DNA from: Flavobacterium sp. DG2-3
GTDB taxonomy: Bacteria > Bacteroidota > Bacteroidia > Flavobacteriales > Flavobacteriaceae
Reading direction: 5' to 3'
NCBI RefSeq assembly: GCF_030730925.1
Contig: NZ_JAVAMB010000002.1
Span: forward strand, 248,001-312,000
DNA: 64,000 nt
The stretch's first letter is position 1. The number at the start of each line of letters is the position of its first letter. Shown piece after piece: positions 54,582 through 63,200 of the stretch. Under the pieces are notes generated by a model, which was given only the letters and a program-made list of their open reading frames with translations, was not told the DNA's origin and made no database searches. A program made the translations under genes and the position numbers.

Positions 54582-54735
54582 AATCAAAAAGTTTATTATT
54601 TTCCAATTGCACAATTGCCGGCAAAAGCAAAAAACATCATATACAAATGTAGAGGTGTAATTTAAAATAGCGGTTATTAAAAAGGTGCGAAAAGTTTTAG
54701 AAAAGATGCCGATTTTCATACTGAAACACTGATAT

Positions 54736-54774
54736 AAAAAAGCGCTTAATAAACAGTTCTATTTATTAAGCGCT
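54736..54774 (-). terminator. Terminator after the 94-residue gene
   Basis: A 13-bp perfect stem AGCGCTTAATAAA (54741-54753) with TTTATTAAGCGCT (54762-54774) and an 8-base loop. On the minus strand it is followed by a run of T (complement of 54736-54740). Confidence 0.8.
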
Positions 54775-54802
54775 CATCATTTTTAAGATGCTAATTCTCG
54801 TC

Positions 54803-55087
54803 TTACAGACTTCCGCTGAGTGTTATCAGCTTTTGATTGAGTTCTACCAGGCCAGCTTTCTGCAGACACTCTTCAGAAAGTTTTTTCAGGTCCAGCAACC
54901 CTTCCTCAGAAATAGTGGACAGGATACTCGATTCCTCTGACTTTGGATCCAGCCCTTTACTGATAACATGGCTCAGCAGCAGTACATTTTTTCGCGAAAT
55001 TTTCAAATCAATCTTCACCAGCTCACTCATTCCAGGGGTACTCAGTACAGTATCATATACCTTGGAAACTTCATTTTTTGTAATCAT
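54803..55087 (-). CDS. Small protein next to the mobilisation genes, function unknown
   Basis: A 94-residue, mostly helical, hydrophilic protein (MITKNEVSKVYDTVLSTPGM, then KIDLKISRKNVLLLSHVISK). I recall similar proteins next to the mobilisation modules of Flavobacteriia elements but cannot give a family name. It is divergent from the mob genes, on the other side of the possible oriT region, and has its own terminator. A role in relaxosome control is an inference from position. Confidence 0.7.
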   Translation of the reverse strand: MITKNEVSKVYDTVLSTPGMSELVKIDLKISRKNVLLLSHVISKGLDPKSEESSILSTISEEGLLDLKKLSEECLQKAGLVELNQKLITLSGSL

Positions 55088-55425
55088 AATTTCTACGTTT
55101 TTAGATTAATACTATTTGATGTAAAAATAAGAAGCACCCTTGAGTTTATTCACGTCAAAATCTGGTGATGATTGCCCGGCATTTGTGGCTTTCCTACATT
55201 CGTACATTGATTTATAAAGGAAGAGCACTCTGTAGAATTATAATAAGTCCTATAACTCATAATTCTCTATGCAATTCTTTAAAGAATCTGAAAGACTGCA
55301 TCGTTCCTGCAGTCGGCCAGATGTCCGGTTGTATCACAACCGCTCTCTGGCTGCCCAATGGCTCGAAACTCGCCGGCAGAGAAATTTTAGGAAAAATATG
55401 GTTTTAGAAATGAAAATGAAACAAG
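55088..55425. other. Gap holding a candidate origin of transfer
   Basis: A 338-base gap between the divergent 94-residue gene and the mob genes. I see no supported protein gene; the short frames there have no recognisable sequence. It contains nested inverted repeats at 55316-55351 (see separate entry). Confidence 0.55.
55316..55351. other. Nested inverted repeat, oriT candidate
   Basis: GCCAGA (55316-55321) pairs with TCTGGC (55346-55351), and inside it CGGTTGT (55326-55332) pairs with ACAACCG (55336-55342) around ATC. A third pair, CTGCC (55351-55355) and GGCAG (55375-55379), follows. The structure is 75 bases before the first mob gene, where an oriT is expected for a relaxase-encoding unit. 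The nick site is not identifiable from this alone. Confidence 0.5.
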
Positions 55426-55815
55426 ATGAAAGAGAAAAACACAAACCGTATCAAGTGGGTCCACCTTAGGCTTACGACAGAAGAAATGAACCTTCTTCAA
55501 AGAAGATTTGAAAAATCCCTATGTCCCAAACTCAGCGATTTTGCCAGAAAAAATATGCTGGGAAAACCAGTAATTCTAAAATACAGAAACCAGTCTGTGG
55601 ATGATTTTATACTAGAAATCAGCAGGCTCAGAGCAGACCTTAATGCGGTCGGAAACAATTATAACCAGATGGTGAAAAAGCTCCATACCCTGCAGCAGAT
55701 TCCTGAATTCAGGGATTGGATTTATGCATGTCTGGAGCAGAAAGAAATACTTTTTGATTCCATTGAAAAAATAAAAAACTGTGTATTAAAACTCGCTGAA
55801 AAATGGTTGCAATAA
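55426..55815 (+). CDS. MobA-like relaxosome accessory protein
   Basis: A 129-residue DNA-binding protein of the plasmid-mobilisation type. The N-terminal 45 residues have a ribbon-helix-helix pattern (RIKWVHLRLTTEEMNLLQRR) and the next part has LSDFARKNMLGKPVILKYRN, then helical RLRADLNAVGNNYNQMVKKL, which is a known feature of Bacteroidetes mobilisation accessory proteins. Its stop overlaps the relaxase start by 13 bases. It probably binds oriT and helps the relaxase. Confidence 0.85.
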   Translation: MKEKNTNRIKWVHLRLTTEEMNLLQRRFEKSLCPKLSDFARKNMLGKPVILKYRNQSVDDFILEISRLRADLNAVGNNYNQMVKKLHTLQQIPEFRDWIYACLEQKEILFDSIEKIKNCVLKLAEKWLQ

Positions 55816-57086
55816 TTAAAACAGGACAGTCGGTAAGAAGGATATTTCATTACAACGAAAACAAAGTTTCTCTTGGTGATGCCCTGTGTATTGGCGAGAG
55901 AAATTATCCTGCAGATCACAACCATCTGAGCAGTTCACTAAAAATAAATCAGCTGCTTAATCAATTGGAACTTAATGAAAATGTCAAGCGCGGAAGTGTT
56001 CATATATCCCTTAATTTTCATCCCTTGGAGAAAGATCTGAACCCGGAAAGACTGATGGATATCGCCAATACCTATATGACAGAAATCGGATTCAGCGACC
56101 AGCCCTTTCTGGTCTATCAGCACTTTGATGCAGCACATCCGCACATTCATATAATTTCAATAAAAGTAAAAGCAAACGGCAGAAGAATTGATATGCAGAA
56201 TATTGGCCGCAACCAGTCTGAGAATGCCCGTATAAAAATTGAAAAGGATTTTAATCTCATAAAAGCGCAGGGCCGGGAAAAGCAGGTCGATTACAGCCTA
56301 GAACCTATAAACCCCTCGATAGTAAGTTATGGAAAAATCCAGTCTAAAAAAGCAGTTGCCAAAGTACTGGATTTTGTACTGAATACCTATCAGTATAAAA
56401 GCCTTCCGCAGCTTAATGCTGTCCTGAACTTATACAATGTAATGGCAGACCGCGGCTCTGAAAGTTCACGTATTTTTAAAGGCGGAGGCCTCGTTTACCG
56501 CATCGTGGATAAAGATGGAAAACAGATCGGTGTTCCTATTAAAGCCAGCGATTTTTATAACAAGCCAACCCTTAGGTTTCTTGAGGGAAAATTTGAAGAA
56601 AACAGGATTAAGAATTCCAGACCCGGTCTTAGAATAAAAAATGAGGTACGTTCAGTTTTCCAATCAGAAACCCCATCTCTGCAGGAACTAGCACTGGCTT
56701 TGGAATCCCACGGAATTACATTGGTTCAAAGGCTTGCCCAAAATGGTTCATTATATGGCCTTACGTATATAGACCATGTTTCAAAACAGGTTTGTAACGG
56801 AAGTGAGCTGGGAAAAGAATTCTCTGCAGCGGCTGTACTGCAGTGCTGCAGAAACACGAAAGCAGTTTTTTTAAATAGTGCTTTTACATCTGAATTTCTA
56901 AAAAATCCAGCGGTCAAAATCCTTTTGGAAATACATGACATTCTGGTGTCAAAGAACCTATCCCCACAGCCATTGCAGGAATTTATCAGCAGTCTTTTTG
57001 AAAAGGAATATCCTGGCATCTATCTTCCTGCGGCATTGAAGAAAAAAAAGAAAAGAAGAAAAAGAAAGGGTCTTTCAAATAATTAA
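55803..57086 (+). CDS. Relaxase/mobilisation nuclease (MOBP type)
   Basis: Nicks and transfers the single strand at oriT. The relaxase domain covers about 1-260: an N-terminal catalytic Tyr candidate lies near residues 15-20 (IFHYNE), and the metal-binding histidines are in HPHIHIISIKVKANG (about 112-118). The C-terminal 160 residues are less conserved and end in a Lys-rich tail (LKKKKKRRKRK), plausibly for DNA or coupling-protein contact. At 427 residues it matches the relaxases of Bacteroidetes mobile elements. It overlaps the MobA-like gene by 13 bases. Confidence 0.92.
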   Translation: MVAIIKTGQSVRRIFHYNENKVSLGDALCIGERNYPADHNHLSSSLKINQLLNQLELNENVKRGSVHISLNFHPLEKDLNPERLMDIANTYMTEIGFSDQPFLVYQHFDAAHPHIHIISIKVKANGRRIDMQNIGRNQSENARIKIEKDFNLIKAQGREKQVDYSLEPINPSIVSYGKIQSKKAVAKVLDFVLNTYQYKSLPQLNAVLNLYNVMADRGSESSRIFKGGGLVYRIVDKDGKQIGVPIKASDFYNKPTLRFLEGKFEENRIKNSRPGLRIKNEVRSVFQSETPSLQELALALESHGITLVQRLAQNGSLYGLTYIDHVSKQVCNGSELGKEFSAAAVLQCCRNTKAVFLNSAFTSEFLKNPAVKILLEIHDILVSKNLSPQPLQEFISSLFEKEYPGIYLPAALKKKKKRRKRKGLSNN

Positions 57087-57107
57087 TAAATTCTAAAAAT
57101 TACAGTT

Positions 57108-59090
57108 ATGCAGACAGGAGAAAATGAACAGGCACTGAGAAAAATTTTGGATATGACCCGGCTGATAAGCATTATTATTTTGGGGGTCCATTTTTATTAT
57201 TACGGTTACAGCTTTTTTGCTGACTTAGGACTGACATCGAAATTCAGCAACCGGATTTTGGAGAATATTTACAGGACTGGACTCTTCAGCGGCTTCCTTA
57301 AATCCAAGCTTATGGCTCTGCTGTTGGTATTTATTTCCCTAATGGGAGCTAAGGGCCGTAAGAATGAAAAATTAAGACTTAAGACGGCTGTATATTTTAT
57401 TGCCTCGGGGCTTTTATTATATTTTGGAAGTCAGCTTATTCTGTTGCTAAGCTTTGTTAATTTATCTGCTTTTGGTGTATATATATGCTTGACCTCTTTT
57501 GGTTTTCTTCTGGTGATTACCGGAGGAACACTTATCAGCAGAATGATCAGCAGGACTTTAAACGGACGCGATATCTTCAATAGGGAAAATGAAACATTTC
57601 CGCAGGAAGAAAGACTTCTGGAAAATGAATTTTCAATTAATCTCCCTGCAAAGTATTATCTTAAGGATAAAGTGAGAAAAAGCTGGATCAATATCATCAA
57701 TCCTTTTCGAGGTCTTCTGGTGTGCGGCTCGCCAGGATCGGGTAAATCTTATTTTGTTATCCGCCATATAATTACCCAGCATATCGCTAAAGGTTTCACG
57801 ATGTTTGTGTATGATTTTAAGTTTGATGACCTTACCAAAATCACTTACAATGCTTATTTGAAATACAGACATTTGTATTTGATCGAGCCTAAGTTTTTTG
57901 TCATTAATTTTGACGATCTTACCCGCTCCCACAGATGCAATCCCCTTGAGCCTTCATCCATGACAGATATAACCGACGCAGCAGAATCTGCGCGTACTAT
58001 CCTTTTGGGACTCAACCGCGAATGGATCAAAAAACAAGGTGATTTTTTTGTTGAATCCCCTATCAATTTTTTAACCGCTGTCATATGGTATTTGAAAAAA
58101 TACAACAATGGTGAATTCTGCACTCTTCCGCATGTGATTGAGCTCATGCAGCTGGAATATAACAATTTATTTACGCTTCTTAGATCTGAAAAAGAAATTG
58201 AAGTTCTTATTAATCCCTTTGTCAGCGCCTATTTAAATGAGGCCTCAGAGCAGCTTGAGGGACAAATTGCTTCAGCTAAAATTGCCATGTCAAGGCTCTC
58301 CTCTCCTCAGCTTTATTACGTGCTTTGCGGCAATGATTTTACGCTTGATATTAATAATCCACTAGATCCTAAAATCGTGTGCATGGGAAATAATCCGCAG
58401 AAAATACAGACTTATGGAGCCGTACTTTCTTTGTATATCAACCGCCTTGTCAAACAGGTAAACCAGAAGGATAAATTTAAAAGCAGTCTGATATTTGACG
58501 AATTTCCAACCGTATATCTAAATAATATAGATAGTTTGATTGCAACAGCAAGAAGCAATAAAGTCAGTACCTGTTTGGGAATACAGGACTTTAGCCAGCT
58601 CAAAAAAGATTATGGCCGTGAGCAGGCCGATGTGATTATGAACATAACGGGAAATATAATCTCAGGACAAGTTTCAGGCGATACTGCCAAACAGCTTTCT
58701 GAGCGTTTTGGAAAGATCATGCAGGAACGTGAAAGCCTTTCAATAAACAGTTCAGATACTTCCATCAGCAGGTCCCGCCAGCTTGAATCTGCCGTTCCTG
58801 CCTCTAAAATTGCATCGCTGAGTTCTGGAGAATTTGTTGGTATGATAGCAGATAATCCTGACTGTAAAATTGAGTTAAAAACCTTTCACTCTGAAATTAT
58901 AAATAATCATCAGTCATTAAAAAAAGAGCAGGATAATTATATGGAAATTCCTATTATAAAAAAAATAGATAATGCTATTGTACAACAAAACTATTTACAG
59001 GTGAAACAGGATACACAAGATATAATTTATTCTGAAATGGAACGCTTGCGAAATGATCCTGCACTAAGATGTATAGTAATAAAGAAATAG
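57108..59090 (+). CDS. VirD4-like type IV coupling protein (TraG/MobC family)
   Basis: Inner-membrane ATPase that delivers the nicked DNA and relaxase to the Tra channel. Two or three helices near the N-terminus (about 17-35, 60-80, 95-140) are followed by the ATPase domain. Walker A is CGSPGSGKSYF (about 206-216). Walker B is in SLIFDEFPTVYLNNID (about 463-478). The end of the ATPase part has MNITGNIISGQVSGDTAKQL, typical of TraD/TraG couplers. The start is 21 bases after the relaxase stop, so the three mob genes are one operon. Confidence 0.93.
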   Translation: MQTGENEQALRKILDMTRLISIIILGVHFYYYGYSFFADLGLTSKFSNRILENIYRTGLFSGFLKSKLMALLLVFISLMGAKGRKNEKLRLKTAVYFIASGLLLYFGSQLILLLSFVNLSAFGVYICLTSFGFLLVITGGTLISRMISRTLNGRDIFNRENETFPQEERLLENEFSINLPAKYYLKDKVRKSWINIINPFRGLLVCGSPGSGKSYFVIRHIITQHIAKGFTMFVYDFKFDDLTKITYNAYLKYRHLYLIEPKFFVINFDDLTRSHRCNPLEPSSMTDITDAAESARTILLGLNREWIKKQGDFFVESPINFLTAVIWYLKKYNNGEFCTLPHVIELMQLEYNNLFTLLRSEKEIEVLINPFVSAYLNEASEQLEGQIASAKIAMSRLSSPQLYYVLCGNDFTLDINNPLDPKIVCMGNNPQKIQTYGAVLSLYINRLVKQVNQKDKFKSSLIFDEFPTVYLNNIDSLIATARSNKVSTCLGIQDFSQLKKDYGREQADVIMNITGNIISGQVSGDTAKQLSERFGKIMQERESLSINSSDTSISRSRQLESAVPASKIASLSSGEFVGMIADNPDCKIELKTFHSEIINNHQSLKKEQDNYMEIPIIKKIDNAIVQQNYLQVKQDTQDIIYSEMERLRNDPALRCIVIKK

Positions 59091-59116
59091 CTTAAGTGAT
59101 GACATTAGGAAAATAA

Positions 59117-60220
59117 TTATTTTAGGTCAAATTCGTAATATTTTCCCTCCGATAGATAGTGTATTTCGAATTGCCATTTTTTAAAAATATCATTTCCATC
59201 AATGGTAAAAATGCTGCGTAATATTTTATTATCATATGTGAAATAAAATTTATAGAATGATCCTTTTAACCTGTTTTTATTTCTTATTATCCTCGCCATT
59301 GATTCTTTTGTAGGCAAATAATCTTTATTTATTCCATTGACACTCATTAAATAGTTCTCGCAATCAATAAGATCATAAAGTTCATTAGAGTTATTTGCTT
59401 TGCTTCCATGATGTGTTACTTTTACCCAATCACATTTAATTTTATTTTTTTTCGAATAGCCCATAGCTGTTAGACTTTTTACAATATCCGAAGGATGTGA
59501 ATCCGCAAGCCATAAAATTCTCTTTCCTTTAAATATAGTTAAGACACTTATACTACTTCCATTTTCTACAGATGTATCTTCAGACCAGACATCTAAATTA
59601 AAGTCTTCTAACTTAATATTGTAATCAAATGCTTTCGATCTTTTGGCTTCACTAATTTCGTTTGATTCATTTTTTTGAAATGGAACCGTTGGTAAACGAT
59701 ACTTCTCCCGAAGATTATTAATTTTTCCAACTGATGGTGAAAGTACTTGAAATTCCAAACCAAAAATAGTAGAAAGAGTAATTCCAGATATTATATCAAA
59801 GTTTTTTAACTTTCCAATTTGATTCAAATAATCATAGAGTTGATCTCCTTGTCCAATACTTTTTACTTCGCTGATTTTTTTTTCTTCAGTAACGACTTTT
59901 AAAGAAGGATATATTCGAGGGGGATTGTAATACCATTCTTTGACAATATCACTAAACTCTCCTCTTTTAATTGTAGTAAGATATTTTATAACTCCTCCAA
60001 TATGATCATCATGGATATGAGAAATGAGCCATATATCAATGATTTCATTATTAGCTATAAGTTTTTCAATCTCTTCTGAGAGGATATGATTAAATGTTCT
60101 CTCGTATCCAGAATCAATAAAAATATTATGATTTTGGTTGTCATCTCCTTTATAACTGATTCGCGAAGCATCTCCGCATTCCGCTTGGTAAAAAAATATT
60201 TTCATATTAGTCTCTTTCAT
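59117..60220 (-). CDS. MBL-fold metallo-hydrolase next to a STAND NTPase
   Basis: A 367-residue cytoplasmic metallo-beta-lactamase-fold protein. The metal-binding HxHxDH motif is LISHIHDDHIGG (His 68, His 70, Asp 72, His 73), with a second site in WLADSHPSD and KVTHHGSKANN; the layout recalls ComEC/Rec2-type members. The STAND gene upstream ends within its first codons: the ATG at 60220 overlaps the STAND stop by 14 bases; ATG 60205 (MKIFFYQAECG) is an alternative. An MBL-fold gene coupled to a STAND gene is the arrangement of AVAST type 1 antiviral systems. Confidence 0.87.
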   Translation of the reverse strand: MKETNMKIFFYQAECGDASRISYKGDDNQNHNIFIDSGYERTFNHILSEEIEKLIANNEIIDIWLISHIHDDHIGGVIKYLTTIKRGEFSDIVKEWYYNPPRIYPSLKVVTEEKKISEVKSIGQGDQLYDYLNQIGKLKNFDIISGITLSTIFGLEFQVLSPSVGKINNLREKYRLPTVPFQKNESNEISEAKRSKAFDYNIKLEDFNLDVWSEDTSVENGSSISVLTIFKGKRILWLADSHPSDIVKSLTAMGYSKKNKIKCDWVKVTHHGSKANNSNELYDLIDCENYLMSVNGINKDYLPTKESMARIIRNKNRLKGSFYKFYFTYDNKILRSIFTIDGNDIFKKWQFEIHYLSEGKYYEFDLK

Positions 60221-63200
60221 GCATAATCATTTCTCCTAAAATATTATCGTTTTCTAGATAGAAAACTCCACAAGGAACTCCAAAATCATATTTATGGCCT
60301 CCTAAATCTGAAATTTTTTCTCCTAATATAGTCCAGATTATTTCTAGATTATGTTTAGTAAGGAACTCAACCAATTTATCTTTCCGAACCAAAACTCCTT
60401 TAGGATTGATATTTGTAACAACAAGATCTCCCGTGGAATCAATAAAATCCCCATCATTGGATGCATACCGTAGCCCCAATCCTTCAAATAAAGTCTGACT
60501 GGGAATATTATAATTGGAATTTGCGTTCGATTTATCATCCTCTATATGCCCTTTTGCTGAAGTTGTAGCTACAATCAATTTATAATTTGTATCTCTAATA
60601 GAATTCCATTTCGATTCCTTTCCCTCATCCAAGTAAGCTGGTGACCAAAATTTTTCGCGATTAATTAAACGACTGAAAGAGTCATGATTTTCAGGCATCC
60701 AACGACCAAAAAAGTTTTTGTCCGATAAATAAGCAGTTATTTTCTTCTTGTCTTTCTTTTGTACTAAATAGCCTTGAATCATAAACCAAAGTCTCTTATT
60801 GGGGGCTAAATATTTGTCTTCTCCAAGACTCTTTGGCTGTCTCCATTCAATAAAATGTTCTAAATGAACCCACTCAACGCCATTCGCTTCTTTTTTAACA
60901 ATAACATCTTTGGCAGTTGGGAGATCCTCTAGCTGAAGCGCCCACTGAGAAGAGGGCACGTTCCAGTGCATGTAATTTGGCTCATCCCACCATTTCCTTT
61001 CATTCAAAATAAAACCAAGTTCATCATCAGCTTCATCTTCGGGAATATTTTGGGTAGTAAAAGCAGGATCTATATTGCGCAGGTAAAGTTGCCAAGCTCC
61101 CTTATAGTAATTAGCTTTACGGGAATTCCTTCCTTTCTCCATTTCAAAATTATCTGCTACAATCGAAAGAATTTCATAATAAGCAATCCATTGATATTTT
61201 TTTCCAATTCTTTCTACATAATTATTAAGATGATTATTATATCTACTTGTGCTGGAGTCAAACTCCCCATGCCAATCTTTTTTATATCCCAGTTTAAATG
61301 CCCGTTCAACAATCCAATATTTTATTGGTTTTGTTGTAAATAATAGCCTGTTCTTGTGCTCGATATTAACTTTGATGCGGATATATGGTATTCCTATTGT
61401 TTCTATCCATTTTCTTTGTTGGGGATTAAAAGATTTAAGGAATCTATCTTGCGAACTTTCATATTTCTTAATTTGTTCTTCAATTTTTTCAGCGCTTTCA
61501 TAAATTGCCATCAAAAGATGTTTCTCATGCCTATATATAAATATTAATTCAACATTTTGCGAAATGATTTTAAAAAGTTTTTTTTCAAGTTTATTAAGTG
61601 ATTTATAAAATTCTTTTATTTCTTCATCCATACCTTTTTTTAAGGGTGAAAAGTAATGCAGAGAGGGATCTACAATCTTGTATCCAAAATCTCCATCTAC
61701 CACTGAATGATGGATTTGATTAAATTCATGCTTGTTGGGAATTTTTTCAGTTTTCTTACTGTATTCAATCCTATATTTAGTCATATCTTTTTCTGTTGGA
61801 AAAAGCGGAACTTCACTCCTATAGGGAGGACATATAAGGGTACTATCAAACTTTACATTTGCTTTTTTATAAATAGCATATTCGCAAATGTTTCTTGCAT
61901 AATCGCGAAGCAATATGTTTTTTGGGGGATTACCATTTTTAAAAATAGAGTTGTATGTATATTTTGCAATTATTGAAATGGATTCTTTTTTTGTTGTACG
62001 AAGAATACAACCATATGCAACAGCATACAATCTTTCAAATATATACATATCATTTGTTCTTCTAAAAGCCTTTAGTGTAGAAACCAATGCCTCCGGTTGA
62101 TTTTCCAAAAGATTCACCATTGCTTTGGTTGTTCTGTCTCGCAAAGTTCTGTTTGTACTTGCCAAAAACCAGGATAAACTTTGGGCTGTAAGCCGGGTCG
62201 TTTCATAATCCAAACTAGAGGAAATATCTTTAGTCCATGCCCAATCTATAAGTCGCTTTATCGGATAGGCACTACCATAATCATCATAACCTCCAAAGCC
62301 TAAAAGGTAATTTTGCCAAAAGCTATCACGTTCCGCCATTGTGTATTTCTTTAATCCAAAATGTAAACGGTCACTATTTAAGGGATGGCCGGAAACAGCA
62401 CTTAATTCTAAGAGCTTACAAATCCAATCATCATTTTCTACTAAGAAATCTTCACTAGATAGCCACTGATTTAATTTTTCAGAGTCAATACTGTCAATTG
62501 ATCTCCAGGTAAGACTTTTAAGAAAATAGTTGCTTATCTCATTCGATTTTTCCCTGTATAAATCATGTGATTTTTCTTTTTTAATCACCCAATCAAGTAC
62601 TTCGTAAATTTCAAGACTAAACTTTTCAGGTAATAGTACGGATATGGCTTCAATAATTCCGTCGTTATAGTAATCATCCAAAAGACTGGCAAGAGCCCCT
62701 TCTTTTCCAAATGCTAAAAGAATTTCTTCCTTTGATGTATATAGTTTCAACAAATCTTCAGCAATATAAAAATCACCAAATCTTTCATAAGCAAAATAAA
62801 TACTCTCGTAATCTTCGCCGTCGTCATAATTATATGACATGTTTTTGACAAATACATTTTCTTGAATTAAATCATGTAATAGATTGGGGAATTTTGGAAA
62901 TTCATCATCAAAAAGCTGTACCGCTTCGTCCAGAGTTAGTAGTCTTTTCTCTTTCTCAAAACAAAAAGAAGCTACTTTATTAATTGCCTCTCGTACAAGT
63001 GTTCTACGATTGGAATACTCAGTTTTAATTAATAATTTGTTGTTTAAAGCCCTAATGTAAAGGTCAAAAACTTTCTTTATTCCATGAAAACCCAAGGGAA
63101 AAGCCTTATCCAATGAATCTTTTACACCTATACAGACCAATTGAAGAAATAATGGGTTGGTAAATTCTGGAGCTAATATGGGGAAAGTAGGTTGTCTAAG

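Noticed and set aside
54582..54719. The longer start of the MauE-like gene
   Set aside because: The extra 46 residues are Phe/Cys/Tyr-rich without family resemblance; MKLRFNF at 54581 fits the family start.
55165..55469. Short plus-strand frames in the possible oriT region
   Set aside because: They cover the nested inverted repeats and have no recognisable protein sequence.
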